Of a stretch of 64,000 nucleotides of DNA, positions 46,471 to 59,414 are shown piece after piece. The number at the start of each line of letters is the position of its first letter. Within the stretch, counting starts at the first letter, position 1. The position numbers and the translations under genes were made by a program. The DNA is from Nilaparvata lugens (taxonomy: Eukaryota > Arthropoda > Insecta > Hemiptera > Delphacidae): the NCBI RefSeq assembly GCF_014356525.2, contig NC_052506.1, positions 14,754,783 through 14,818,782 on the forward strand. Direction: 5' to 3'. Under the pieces are notes generated by a model. It had not been told where the DNA came from. It saw only the letters and a list, made by a program, of their open reading frames with translations, and did no database searches.

Positions 46471-47635
46471 GCCTCCTATGAAATGAATAAACACACCGAA
46501 ATTAATGCAGAATATCTAAAGAATTCTAGAAAATTTATAGCTTACTCTCATACATCAATTACGTGTGCACTCCAATAAATATTATTGCATACTAAATCAT
46601 CGTGCAGCCTATTAAGCAAATTCCAATAATAAATCTTTAGACGGACCATTTGATCCGCTCTGATGCACGAAAACTTTATGTAGCATTTCTTCAGAATAAT
46701 TTCTTATTGGATATTATCACAAAATATTGGGTCAGTTGGTCAATCTCTAGTAAATTATACAAGGAACAACTTGTGATTAGAGGAACTGGTCATTCCTTTT
46801 CCTCTGGAATTCATTGTAGTTATCTAATCTTTTTATAGAATTAATTCTATATTCATAATAATTATCTAATTAATTCATAGAAGTCCTCTTTCATAGTAGT
46901 TTTTCAATAATAGATAATAGCGTATACGCTTCCCACATACGATGAGAGTCGTATGAGAATTACATACCAAGAAAATCGTGTGTCGAATCATAAATCATAT
47001 CAAAGAATCATTATTGTGATTTATTATTGTTATCAATTTATGGTATATATCTATTCTTGTCTGAAATTGTAAACCAATGTTAGTAATTCAAGAAATTATA
47101 TTAGAGGAAAAACCATTATGTTAATAATATCCTAGATTCCTAGTACATAATTGAGAAATCCCAATTATTGAGCATCTTGATTGATGAACATTCATGGTCG
47201 CATCCAAAGACGATTCTTAAGAACAAACTAGGCTGAAAGGTACAGTTTGCCTGGTAACTAATAACAGGAAACGATTTCATTGTACCTGGTTGCAAGGCAA
47301 CACGGTAACCTATCCTTTCGAATGAAAATCTTTCCATTAATAAGTCCCTTAATTTCTTCATCATCTATCATACAAAAGTTACATCATCATACAATTCCAT
47401 CCTCACACACATTAGTCAGTTGATCTGTCATGATTATCAAAGTCTCGATTAGATAGATTTATAATTCTCCGAGTTCCCTTGAGAAAAATAAGAGATTCAT
47501 CCAACAAGCCGTTCACCCTTGTTGAGAAGTGCAACTCCTTGGAAGTTTCCAAGTCAAGACATGATGATAGAGGGAGGGGAGGTAAGTGTGACGACGGTTT
47601 ATACAAGTCACGTGGTTTTATATTAGATAATTAAG
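46471..47635. other. AT-rich non-coding DNA
   Basis: The short ORFs have no recognisable features. Confidence 0.35.
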
Positions 47636-47639
47636 CCAG

Positions 47640-47960
47640 GCCAGGGTTCCATGGAAACGAGTCTGTGGTTGCAGGGCTTTCCACTCCCTGCTCTGACACC
47701 CACCACCCCTACCCTATACTCTCTACCCTCCACCCACCACTATCTGCAACCTCCATCCAACCAAGCTGGTAACGCATAACCAGTACCCTCCCTTGCTCGG
47801 TGATGCTATGCGCCCATCTCCTTGAGAAATGCCCTTCAAGCTTCTTGGTTTTCCAAAGTGCCTCATTTCACACTTTGACTTTCTTGCATCTTCTTCAGGG
47901 TCGGTCTTCTGGCGATAATTCGCTGGAACACCCGATACACTGAGAGCTTAATACAGCGGA
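47640..47960. other. C-rich, GC-balanced island
   Basis: Runs of CCACC/CCCTACC at 47695-47765 and repeat-free flanks. No ORF. Confidence 0.2.
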
Positions 47961-48289
47961 TAGTATGTGTAGTGGAAGATAAGTTGTTGTAGAATACAGG
48001 AAAGTGCTTGGAGATTTTAAAATCAATACTAAATTGTTATCTATATTATTTCTAAACCGTTGTTGTTTCGTGCAAGAATATATTGGATAAGTTTCATTTG
48101 AGACTTTAATTTGAGAGTCTTATTTTTAATTCATTGATAAAATAGAGCAAGTCTTCAGCAAATAAAGGATCACATAGAATTTTCTATAGGCTTTATGATT
48201 TTATAATTTGATCTAATCAGTTAAGTCCCTAGCTATGAAAATCGTTAAATCAAAAATCTAATAAATTATCACATAAAACCTCCATCACA

Positions 48290-49780
48290 TCTAAATCGTC
48301 GTCGTCATCTCGTAGTCGTCTTTTTACAGGGGTAGGCATTAATACCTGTTCCGCCTTCAAACATTCTCCCACCTTTTTCTTGGTCTGCCAATACTTCTCC
48401 TCCCTTCTGGCTTGTAAGCAATGACAGCTTTCGGGATTCTTCCGTTTCCCATTCTCTCAACGTGTTCTCTCCAATGTTGTCGATTCTCGTCAACTTGTTG
48501 AGGTATAGAGATCACATTGAGCTCTCTACGGATATCGATATTATAAAGCCTGTCCTCTCTGGTGCATCCCTTCACTGAAAATCTCATTTCGGCCGCCTGT
48601 AACCTGCTCCACTCCCTTCTCTTTGGTACCCAGGTTTCAGAGCCATACAAAAGAGTAGGGACGGCCATTACTTTATAAAATTTGAGTTTCGTCTCTTTTC
48701 GGGCTTTATTTTTGAGAGTTCTGTTAATAGTTCCGCATATGTACTGGAATCTGATAATTTTTGCATTCAAGTCGTGGTCTTCCTCGTATGTAATATCACA
48801 TCCCAAATATTTGAAATGTGATACCTGTTCCAGTATTCTGTTGCTGAGAACTATTTTAGAACGTATTGGAGACTTCCCCAGAAACGCCATCACTTTTGTT
48901 TTGTGCAAGGAAATCTTCATAATTATTATATTCTGAGCTCAGGAGATGGAGTTGGTATATTGCTCTTTGCAGATTGTCCTCTGATTCCTGCAATATTACT
49001 TGATCATCTGCAAACCATAATGAATTGACAGCAATATTGTGTGTTAGTTGTATACCTGGGTGGATTTGTTGCTTCCACTTCCTACAAAGGTCGTCCGCAT
49101 AAATATTGAAGAAAGTTGGTAAGAGAGGACAACCCTGTCTCAAACCAACATTGATAACAATTTCTCTGACTGGGAGCCTGAGCAGTCTAGGATTATTTTT
49201 GTCTCGCTGTACAAACTCTTGATGACTTCGACTAAATGAATTGTGAAACCTCGTTTGATCAACTTATCTAACAATAATTGACGATTGACTTTATCAAACG
49301 CTTTTTCGTAGTCCACGAATGCGAGGTGTATCTCTAAATTGAATTCTACTCTTTTTGCTATGATCTGTTTCAATGGGAAAACATCGTCCATACATGATCG
49401 GCCCTTTCTGAAACCAGCCTGCTCCTCTAATGGAAGTACATCAGAGATTTTCCGAAGTCTATTGTTCAGAATTCTGCTGTACAATTTATAGACATTGCTC
49501 AACAAGCAAACCTCTATAATTATTCGCGTCTTTTCTGCTTCCCTTCTTGAATAGAGATATTACTAAAGCTTTTCTCCACTCCTCACATAACGTGATGTCC
49601 AGCACATGTTGATTAGATGAAGCAGTCGAAATTTCAGTAATGTTCCGCCATATTTTAAAAGCTCCATATTTAGCAGATCCACCCCAGTTGCCTTCCTATT
49701 TTTCGTTTGATTGAGGGCTTCTTCCAACTCATCAATGCTTATCAATGATTTTATCAATGATCTAAATCGTAACAATCATA
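48290..49780 (-). pseudogene. LINE (non-LTR retrotransposon) reverse transcriptase, 5'-truncated and frameshifted
   Basis: On the minus strand the frames 49775-49563, 49505-49140, 49143-48856 and 48920-48357 together follow one non-LTR reverse transcriptase. In order they show NRKATGVDLL, EQAGFRKGRSCMDD, AFVDYEKAFDKV, RQGCPLLPTFFN and the catalytic FADD (about 49014-49003). The C-terminal region has LLYGSETW, QAAEMRF and GRPRKRWE. At least three frame breaks are present and the endonuclease is missing. The 3' UTR has GCGGAACAGGTATTAATGCC and a GACGACGACGA tail, analogous to the remnants at 7.3, 11.5 and 15.3 kb. The exact clade is unresolved. Confidence 0.92.
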
Positions 49781-50805
49781 AAAATTTCTTATTGAAGGAT
49801 AATAATTATATTGTAATTCCACTACAAATGATGATTGGTTGGCTTCATATTCCTCTTAGAACCAATCTAATCTTCACAACCTCTCACAAATATTCGAGAT
49901 TATGATTTGATTCATTGATGAATGCAGATAATCATGTAAATGAAGATCCTCAGTCACAGATGAGTTATACATTATCGAATGTCAGTTTAGTAAAACATTG
50001 CGGATTGCATATACTGTACAAGATATGGATAGAAATATTGTCTCCAGTAACCATTGAAAAATGTCATCAGTTTCTTTACAGTCTTTTGTATATATTTTTT
50101 GATAGTAGCTCTTATCGAATCTCCTTCTAGCTGTTCGCCCTGTTGTCAATGTTTGCTCTTGCAGATAATTTAAGGGTAGTTTAATTGGATCTTCATTTGA
50201 TGATTATTAGTTTCTTTGATTATCTTCTTCCGATCTTTCAAAAGTCTCACTTCCGCCTTTAAGATGCACAGTGGAAGAATTAATGATTCATGCTCATCAA
50301 ACTCAGCCCACATGTAATTTTAAGATATATTTAAGGATACTTGGAGCTCAAGAAACAAGAAAGTTCAGATATTCCAGCAAAAAATTCCTTACATGAGTAC
50401 AATATATTTATTCAAAGAATATTCCACATACAAACATTCTAAGAACAGTGGATTGTGAAGTAGAGAGTTTAAAATGACTCACATTGACTCAAATATTATG
50501 TATATAAACATTGACTCACAAATGACTACACAATATTTCAAATTGTTTCAATTCAAAACTTTGGAGAGGAATTTTGAAGAATTTACCTGTTTTTCTTCTC
50601 CCAGTATCATTCTGATGATTATTGTACAGATCAATAAATAGATAAATGAATAAATACGAATCTGTTTCTAGGAAGGTTCAGTGGTAGGTAGGGAATAGAA
50701 ATCTAGTGTGGGTTATTATATGCCACCTGGAAATATTTATTGATTGAATAATATTGTATAGCATGATAATATGATAAAATAATCATATTCTTATCTCAGG
50801 AGAGA
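49781..50805. other. AT-rich non-coding DNA
   Basis: The ORFs at 49711-49905 and 49915-50130 are unsupported. No repeat is recognised. Confidence 0.35.
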
Positions 50806-50809
50806 AACG

Positions 50810-51530
50810 TTTTTTTCTCTGCCTGTAGATTGCGGTTACGATCGATTTGCAGTAGCGTTACTCTACTAACATTGTCTATCCTTCTTGGGTTGAATGAGTG
50901 TTAAAATTTGAGTCGCTGGAAAAGCAGGGAAAGCCATCATGTAATTTCCATCAGAAGCAAATTGGAAACGCAATGACAAACGATCCATGAGAAAAGAAAT
51001 ATTCCACCTCAATATTTACAAAGAGCTGATTTGAAATTCAAATCGCATTAAAGTACAAACGTAAAGGAAGGAGCTCGGACAAAGAGAACTTTCCGGCACT
51101 CAAATTTCCCTGCTGTCGTAATGGCAGCGGCATTTTTTCAAAAAAGTTTTCATGTCTTTTTTATATTCTCTCATTTCCTATTCCGGCGAAAGCCATCATC
51201 GGCCCACTAAGTTATTCTTCTCCGCAGAATTAATTCCTGACATTTTTTAAGTATCCCCGTGCAATTCCCCCAACCACCATTGTGCCAACCACAGACATCT
51301 ACGCATTCCCCCGAGCCCCAATCACTGTTATTATACTTTCGTTCCTTCATCACTTGCCTCTCCCTCTCCCTCACCACCATTCGTGGCTTTTTTTCATTCT
51401 CATCAGCTGCTCACATTTCACTCACAGCCACGCTATTTCTTTGATGGTATCGATTTTGGACTTCGACAAATTCTTCACCACAAGTGAGAATCCATCATTA
51501 TCTTTTTCCTGACGGTGATGTCCACTTAAT
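50810..51530. other. GC-balanced patches, candidate regulatory element
   Basis: GC rises at about 50815-50880 and 51050-51430, with a pyrimidine-rich run (CTCTCCCTCTCCCTCACC) at 51358-51375. No convincing frame is present. Confidence 0.2.
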
Positions 51531-51955
51531 CCTAGACTAGTACCAGGGTGATGATATGAGATTTAGAGAAATTTTCATTATTGGTTTTAAGTTCTAGGTT
51601 GGCTAAAAATAAAAACCAAACCATCAGGAGTCATTTTGGAGTTCATAGATAATATTAGTTAGGCTGGGCTGAAGGAGTCACCCTTCATCAGGGTGAGGTG
51701 CTCGTCACCTCTTTTATCTAATTGCGCATGTATAACAATCAAGGTGATCACTTTTCCTCTCTATGAATACTACTAACTAGATTTAATCATACAATTAGCA
51801 AACAGTTTTATAAGGATTGATAAACTACATTACTTCAATCCTCACTAATAAGCAACATTGAGCAATGAAGAGTATAATTATATCACTTATTACAATGGAA
51901 TTGCAAGTGGTTAGGTGACCAGCAGAATGAGTAGTTGATTTTCAACGCCATCTGT
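51531..51955. other. Non-coding DNA with a small hairpin
   Basis: A GTCACCCTTCATCAGGGTGAGG stretch near 51680 can fold locally. Possibly part of the retroposon that ends at 52091. Confidence 0.3.
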
Positions 51956-51959
51956 ATAC

Positions 51960-52091
51960 TAACATTAATGTAATAATGTAGCATTTTCTATTCAAATTTA
52001 TGTATTTTAATTGTAATTTAATTTATGTAATTTTACATTTTTTTGTAATGCAATGTGGAGATGTGGAAAATAAATTGATTAGATTTGATTC
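51960..52091 (+). repeat. Probable retroposon 3' tail (plus strand)
   Basis: GTAATGCAATGTGGAGATGT is followed by GGAAAATAAATTGATTAGATTTGATT, an AATAAA-bearing end with a TTGATT-type tail like the minus-strand tail at 16149. Confidence 0.45.
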
Positions 52092-52379
52092 CATTGAAAC
52101 CCTCTTGTTATTCCATCTATAATTTTTTGTTCAATTTCAATTTTCTCTGAAATTCCATATTTGTCTCGTAATTTTCCCAATCCTACTATATAAATCTAAT
52201 CTAATCCTTCTACTCCCCTACAAAATTCTTCCATTCTCTTTTCGAGTTATTAATGTCACTTTGTATCCTTCTTTCTTGAGGAGATATATGATAACGCATG
52301 GAAATTGCGGGAGTATGATGAGTCAAGTCTTGAGATAGCCTATATCCGTGGATATGGAAATGAAGTGTTTGCGAGTGTG

Positions 52380-53110
52380 AGTGCGCGAGCAAGGCAATAT
52401 GCTAATCAGAGAAGCAAAACGAGGGTGCTGTTGGAAAATGAATATTGTTAGAGAGCTGCCTCACTCTTTCTTGCCAGTTCTATCTTCCCTCTCTCTTTTC
52501 TGTGCTGTTCCTTCGTAACGATAGAACTGCGTGAGTTTAGCGGTGGCGGGAGGGGATTTGAATTTGATTGTTACCGAGGCAAGAGCGTTGCTACGAATGA
52601 AATACAGAGGACGTTTATGATGCGGATATAGGTGGAATAAACTAGGAGATGAGGGAGCGCTGTTGGGGGGTCGGAGGGGGCTGAACAATCGTTGAAACCC
52701 TTGCTTGGAGGAAGAAGTTGCTGGAGTGAGTGTAGGGGGGAATTTTCATCGCGAACGGTAAGCTTGATGACAAAGAGGGGACGTTTTCATTTTGCATAAG
52801 GAAACACCGGAACGAATGTTCATCGAAACGAGGCAAATGGCGGGCACCTACACCCCCCTACTCAAATATATCCCCCTCCTCACCATTCAACAGAATATAT
52901 ACTCATCCTGGAGCAGGCTGAATTAATGAAGCCATAAAGAGAGAAGGAGCGACTGCTGCAAAGCGTCACCCACTCTTAATTTAATATTCAATTTCATCGC
53001 TGAATACAGTGAGCTACATTATCTCACCAGCAATATTATGCTCCCTTCGCTATTCCACTCGACTCTCTTCTGCGACCGCCCTGAGGAAGCACACTCTCCC
53101 TTCTATCTAA
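52380..53110. other. GC-balanced island, candidate regulatory element
   Basis: A CpG-containing island with G-rich (52665-52680) and purine-rich parts. The ORFs 52461-52688 and 52642-52836 (minus) have no domains. The unrelated gypsy element begins about 0.5 kb further on. Confidence 0.27.
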
Positions 53111-53418
53111 ACAAAACTGATTTAAGCTGTTTGGAGGGCTTAAGTTATCATTTTCACCATTCATAACCCTTATCAAGAATTAATTCATCAAAATTAATTT
53201 TCAAAGTTTAACATAGAACTCACTAGCACCTCTGTCATTCTCTGTCCATCAAAATTTCATGCGATTGATTTTCTTGTATTTATGTTCTTGTAATGATGTT
53301 CCTGAATGGATAATAATGTGTTCACGTGGATGGATGACCCGCTTCACTTGAGATTCATGCTTGATCATTGATAATAAATTATCATGGATAACAACCGTTC
53401 CATAGTGATTTTTATAGT
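53111..53418. other. AT-rich flank of the gypsy element
   Basis: A left LTR was sought here and not found. Nothing resembles 57000-57400. Confidence 0.35.
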
Positions 53419-53601
53419 TTGAGTTTTCAGTTTAGGATTTCAATTTTTCTTCTATTTGTGTTACAGTTATTATATTCTATAATTAGGATTTTTTATAGAC
53501 ATTTTAAATTGATAAATATCTATTTATTTTTGAGAAAGCATAACAACAGGACAAAGAAAAAGACAAAAACGATTGAAAACCGTAACTACGAAGAAGATAA
53601 G

Positions 53602-55137
53602 ATGGAATCACATATTGACAAGTTTCTCAAGCCAAAGGAATTATCTATCGACCCAGATTCGCCTACGGCAGAGAGAGAGTGGAAACATTGGAAAAAGACG
53701 TTCGAAAATTTCTTAGAAGGAACGACAACCAAAGACAAAATGAAAATATTGGTAAACTTCTTATCACCTGCTTTATACGAAATTGTGGAAAGCTATACTT
53801 CATATGAAGAAACTATATCCATGTTGGAAGATATGTTCGTTAAACCGAAGAACGAAATTTATGCACGATACTGCCTTGCTAATGCAAAACAACAAATAGG
53901 TGAGTCCATTGATCACTACTATTCTGAACTAAAAAGATTAAGCTTATCATGTAACTTCACTAGAGTGTCAGCCGAAGAAAACAAAAACGAGCATATTAGA
54001 GATGCTCTTGTTTCAGGGTTATGTTCTATTGAAATTAAAGAGAAACTTTTTCAACAAGGAGATTTGAGTCTACAAGAAACCGTTTCCCAAGCACGTGTTC
54101 TTGAATCCGCAAAAACATATGCCGACTCCTTTAAAAGTACTTGTTATACAAACTCTGTTGAAGAAAATAAAAACATAAGCTTGAGTGAATCTTTCTCAGA
54201 TGTTAATGCTGTAACCCAAAATCGACAGGCAATTGTAGAGAAATCCGTTCAATGCCAACGTTGCGGATATAAAAAACACTCAAATTCTCAAGAATGTCCT
54301 GCAATAGGAAAGACTTGTCATAAATGTTCCCGAATTGGACACTTTTCCCATGTGTGTAAAAGTAAAACGCTCAAAGAAAAACTAACTACGTCAACTATTA
54401 CTGCAGCTGGTATAGCCAGTAATCTTTCTAAAGCTACAATTATTGTTTCGGTGAATGGAATAAATACACCAGCTCTTATTGATACCGGAAGTGTTGCCAG
54501 TTTTATTGATGAAAAATTTGCAAAAACAAATAAATTTAAAACTGCATCAGATTCTTGTTTTATAAGATTTGCATCTGTTCAACATAACACCGCTACAAAA
54601 GCATGTGTTTATAGCAATATTGTGTACAAAGGAAATGAATACAACAATATTAAACTCTTGGTATTAAAAGAATGCTGTTGCAATGTGATACTTGGTCACG
54701 ATTTTTTGATGAATCACTCTACAATAAGTTTAGCATTCAATGGTAATAAACAGCCTCTTGTAATAGATAATAATTCTACAACCACACCACCCTTGAAAGA
54801 TTGCCTCTTGGTGGAGGCCATGATAAAACCATGTTCCCTTTTCAATGACTTGACTCCCGATTGCCACCCAATAACTACCCGATCCAGAAGACACCCACAA
54901 GATGACTATGAATTCATGAAGAATGAGGTCAATCGCCTCCTTACAGAAGGAATAATTGAAGAAAGCCAGTCCAGTTGGCGTGCCCAGCCTTTCATTGTAA
55001 CCAATGGACAGAAGAAACGAATGGTCATAGACTATTCACAGACTATTAATAAATTCACAAATTTAGACGCATACCCTCTCCCATTGATCGAAGATCTTGT
55101 AAACACAATTGCCAAGTACAACTTTTTAGTACTGTAG
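53602..55137 (+). pseudogene. Ty3/gypsy gag, protease and start of reverse transcriptase
   Basis: The likely start is the ATG at 53602 (MESHIDKFLKP), although the frame is open from 53419. The upstream 61 codons are I/F/L-rich and look like translated leader. Gag is about 200 residues. It is followed by two zinc knuckles (first cysteines at 54253 onward, second CX2CX4HX4C at 54316-54357) and an aspartic protease with ALIDTGS (D at 54481). The reverse transcriptase begins near LLTEGIIEES (about 54940). The frame ends at 55135-55137, where a shift in a T run near 55124 diverts it. Downstream RT continues in another frame. Confidence 0.93.
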
Positions 55138-55688
55138 ATTTCAAGTCAGCTTACCATCAAATACCGATTCTTGAGAATGAACGACATTACACTGCCTTTG
55201 AAGTAGGCCGAAAACTTTATCAGTTCAAACGAATACCATTCGGAGTAACCAATGGAGTAGCTGCCTTCCAACGTACAATAAACGGACTTATAGAAAGAGA
55301 GAATTTGAACGACTGCTTTGCCTATTTGGATGATGTTGTCATTTGCGGTTCAGATCAAGAAGAACATGACAGAAATCTTAAGAAATTTCAACAAGTAATT
55401 GAATTGTATGGCTTGACTATAAATGAAGAAAAATGTAAATTTTCAAAAAAATCATTGAAGTTCCTTGGGTATGAGATAAAACATGGAGAAATTAAACCTG
55501 ACCCAGAACGCCTTGCACCACTCATGAACTTTCCACCCCCAAGAAATGCTAAAGAAATGAAACGACTCATGGGTTACTGGCTCATTACTCCCGATGGATT
55601 AAAAACTTTTCTCAAAAGATTCACCCCCTTGTCCACATACAGAAATTCCCTCTATCTCAAGATCAGATGGAAACTTTGGAATTGTTGA
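55130..55688 (+). pseudogene. Ty3/gypsy reverse transcriptase core (second frame)
   Basis: Continues the polymerase after the first shift: VDFKSAYHQ, then FAYLDDVV with the catalytic YLDD at 55322-55333, then NEEKCKFSKKSLKFLGY. It goes out of frame near 55575 and stops at 55688. The next frame overlaps it. Both breaks look like one-base losses. They could be real inactivation or sequencing errors, because no other stops interrupt the polyprotein. Confidence 0.92.
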
Positions 55689-56992
55689 AAAATGAAATTG
55701 CTTCCGCGGTACTGCTCTTTGTTGATGAAAATGTACCATTCATAATTGAGACAGATGCATCAGATTTTGCAATTGGTGCAACATTAACACAAAATTCTCG
55801 ACCAGTAGCCTTTTTCTCACGAACTTTGTCCCAAAGTGAAACCAGGCATTCAGCTGTTGAGAAAGAAGCCTATGCCATTGTGGAGTCTATAAGAAAATGG
55901 AGACACTATTTACTACGAAAACAATTCACTTTGATCACTGACCAAAAATCAGTCACATTCATGTTTGGCACTCAACACAATAGAAAAATAAAAAATGAAA
56001 AGATACAAAGGTGGCGCCTAGAATTATCTGAATACAAATTCAACATAGTCTACAGACCTGGAAAAGAAAATGCACCAGCTGATGCACTCTCTCGTATATG
56101 TATTACAGCTGGTTGTTCAACATTGAACTCAGCTTTGGCAAAATACCATGATGAACTTTGTCACCCTGGTGTAACTCGTTTCTACCACTGGCTCAGAATG
56201 AAAAATCTCCCCTATACTGTAGATGATGTAAGGAAAATTTGCTCCAATTGTGCAATTTGCTCTGAAATAAAACCACAGTATATGAAGACAAAAGGAAATC
56301 TCATAAAGGCAACAAAACCTTTTGAACGAATTAATATGGACTTCAAAGGACCCGTACAATCAAAAACAAGAAATAAATACCTACTGGTGATGGTTGATGA
56401 GTACTCAAGATTCCCTTTTGTATTTCCTTGTCCAGACATGACTGCGAGAACAGTCATAAATTGCCTGGTCTCATTAATATCAATGTTTGGCCTTCCAAGC
56501 TATATTCACACAGACAGAGGAACATCCTTCATGTCAACTGAGTTGAAGAGCTTTCTTGGCTCAAAAGGGATAGCAACTAGTAGATCAACGCCTTACAATC
56601 CGAGAGGGAATGGTCAAGTAGAGCGATATAATGGAATTATATGGAAAGCAATAACACTAGCTCTAAGATCACGAGGACTTGATTCAAATCGATGGGAGGA
56701 AGTGTTGCCTGATGCACTTCACTCTATTCGATCTCTTTTGTGTACTACAACAAATTGCACCCCTCATGAACGAATGTTCCTACACATGAGATCCTCAACA
56801 AATGGACAGTCACTACCATCTTGGCTAATGAGCCCAGGACCAGTTTGGCTGAAGAAAATGAACCGAAATTCAAAGCAAGATTCATCAGTAGAAGAAGTTG
56901 AATTGATTGAGGCAAACCCAGAGTATGCTCACATTCGTCGCCCTGATGGACAAGAGTCCACTGTGTCGCTCCGTCATCTTGCCCTAAGATAA
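55580..56992 (+). pseudogene. Ty3/gypsy RNase H and integrase (third frame)
   Basis: RNase H starts at about 55740 (IIETDASDFAIGATL) and includes the conserved SAVEKEAYAIVE. The integrase has an HH-CC zinc-binding region (HDELCHPG ... CSNCAIC, about 56150-56265). Its catalytic triad is D at 56339 (NMDFKGP), D at 56513 (HTDRGTSF) and E at 56621 (NGQVERYN), with the correct 35-residue spacing between the second D and the E. The frame ends at 56990-56992 after a short C-terminal tail. There is no chromodomain and no env gene. The catalytic residues are all intact, so the copy is recent. Confidence 0.94.
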
Positions 56993-58572
56993 CATGAAAA
57001 TCTAGCCGGGTAGAATGATATGATAAACCATATGTTTTCGTTGTCATTGTATTCATAAATATCAAATGTTGTTGATCCGTTACTAGTAGAAAGTCATGTT
57101 CAATTTTATTTGATTAAAGCTCTACAAATGAAGAGTTTACTTATTTCAGTGTGAAAATGTTTATGTATGATTGAGTATTATGTCTTTGTATTGCGAACTA
57201 TTCAATAGAGTCAAATTACGTCATTGGGGATTTGTTGAAATCCACCATTAGTATCAACTATGCAAATTACTATGCAAATTCAGAAAAAGGAAGTATCGTA
57301 AGAGAATGTGAAAGGGAGATCTCTCACTTGCTTGCCAGCGGTCACCAGAGTCACCAGCCAAAATTGAGATCCATAGACTGAACCATTATTTTAAAATATA
57401 ATACCAAAGTTTAAATTCTGAATTACAGTTATAGTAAATTATCATAACTCAGTGAAGCTGTTGTATGACAAGAATTATTAAATTGATTCATTTTTCTACT
57501 GGAGAGGACGACAGCAGCCTACCAGAAATGAGTCACAGGACACATGAGGTGAAATCCATGCCACATCTTTAAAATTGGGAGAAATCTGTGCACGTGAGAT
57601 GTAAATATTTAGAGGATCCTCAGTGCTATGAATCTGTGAATATAAAAAAAACTAGCTTGTTGAGGGTCATAATTAAAAATCAAGCTTGATTTAGACTTAT
57701 TTGTGCAATTAATTAAAAATAAGGGAAAGTCTTATTAAGAACATTGATAAGAACTAAATGTTTAAGTATTAACAGAACTAATATATATCGATATTTGAGT
57801 TATTATATATGCTCATTGGATATTTTTAATATCAGTATCATTTAAAAGAATTACCAGAAGCTCAAAGTTCCTAAGATAATTTATCTAAATTCCACTGATG
57901 GCCAAACTCAAACCCTGAGAGTTAAATATATTTAATTTTCGATATTGTTGGAATACAGAATTATGAATTTTATTTGACAAGCATAACATAACGACGTAGG
58001 CATAGCAATGCAAGTCGACAGATTGAGCCATATAATATATATAATATATGCTGATAGGAAAATACGAGAATTATTTAATAGATGCTAGTAAGCATAGTAA
58101 GCTTTTTAAGTAAGCTATCTGTGATAGTTTCTTCTTGCATACTTTCTCATATTGTTTTTATATTTATTGTTTCATATTTTATTATTGCTCGATGGATCTA
58201 TATTAATTGTGTAAATTATATATGTTGAATGGTGTACCTTTCATTTATAATCCTGTCTTCATGCATGACCAATCTTGTGCTAGCATATTTTATCATTATC
58301 GACAAATTAATAAAATTATCAACCAACTATATTCTTCATCGAATGTGCTGGATGAATCAGCAATATACAGTTAAATCTCCAGAAATATTACATTCTCGAG
58401 ATTTGTTTAAATGGTTCAACATAATTACTGAAATCGAATTGACTGAAACACAAGGTCATAGAATTAAGTCAAAGCAGTACTACAGATCAATAGAAAGTAT
58501 AAGGAATTCTAATCAAATACTATCTTCGATCACACTCAGTATTATCTCACGCTGCTAACCCCTTCAGCAGAT
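56993..58572. other. AT-rich flank of the gypsy element
   Basis: A purine-rich GTGAAAGGGAGATC occurs at 57309-57322, but no repeat boundary follows. The ORF 58229-58558 (109 codons) has a hydrophobic start and balanced remainder, with no recognised family. Confidence 0.3.
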
Positions 58573-58640
58573 GGTAGCGAGTTGGATTGGTGTCGTATCA
58601 ATAGTGTCGTATAGATTGGTGTCGTATCGGATTGGTGGTA
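58573..58640 (+). repeat. Short minisatellite, GATTGGTGTCGTAT unit
   Basis: The word GATTGGTGTCGTAT appears at about 58576, 58613 and (partly) 58632, with a GTGTCGTAT in between. Confidence 0.75.
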
Positions 58641-59414
58641 TCAATACCATATTGTCTTGTGCAATATTTAGAAATATTTATCTATATCTTCAGCATCTAT
58701 AATTGTGGAGTCAGAGTGCAGATTGATAAAGCAGTTTGCAGCAATTGATAGCAGAATTTTTTATAAGCTCCTTGAAGAGCTGATAAGAACCATATGGTAT
58801 TTTAATTTCAGCAGGCGCAAAAATATGAAAAAGATTCAAATCTCATTTCTTCTACCGACTACTGCCAGCTGGGCACATGTAACCCGAAAAGGACGTTACA
58901 TAAACATGTCACAACCAACGTGGGGCATATATATTATATGTACAAGTCAATACAGCTTTACAACTTCTACAAAATTATAGATTTACAAGTTTATTCCACT
59001 TTTGAACTGACTGCTTGATTCATTCATTGATAACTCAAGTAGAATGAAGCAGTAGCTTGCTACACTACCTTATAGTTTGAAGCATACCCATACCCTTTAG
59101 AATATTGAAGAATACCATGTTATGTTATTGAATTGAATTTAATGCCAAAAATCACTTACGAATACTCTTGTACAATACAATCACTATAGTATTTGTATAC
59201 AATTAACTACAAATAGACATTGATTGCAACTTGCATAACAATTATTATCAATGTAATATTTGGCACTGCCAACATAAGATTCCTTGTGTGTTGGCAGTGA
59301 GTTGCGGTTAACTTATTCTGTTTCAATTCTAGTCAAGTAAGAAGGGATAATCAAATTAAATTTAAAAAAACATTTTGTGTAGTTGAGAAGTTGATATTGT
59401 GGTAATTATTCATA
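58641..59414. other. AT-rich non-coding DNA
   Basis: The ORF at 58705-58980 is unsupported. Confidence 0.35.

Larger units (their letters stand above)
53419..56992 (+). mobile_element. Ty3/gypsy LTR retrotransposon, coding region
   Basis: The domain order gag-PR-RT-RH-IN defines a Ty3/gypsy element. No LTR pair could be recognised within several hundred bases on either side, and no primer-binding site was found upstream of 53602. The tail at 57000-57160 includes a polyadenylation-like AAGCTCTACAAATGAAGAG region and may be the remains of a short 3' LTR. The element may be truncated at both ends. Confidence 0.9.

Noticed and set aside
52900..57400. LTR pair flanking the gypsy coding region
   Set aside because: Direct comparison of 53100-53600 with 57000-57400 showed no shared sequence. 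The borders remain unknown.
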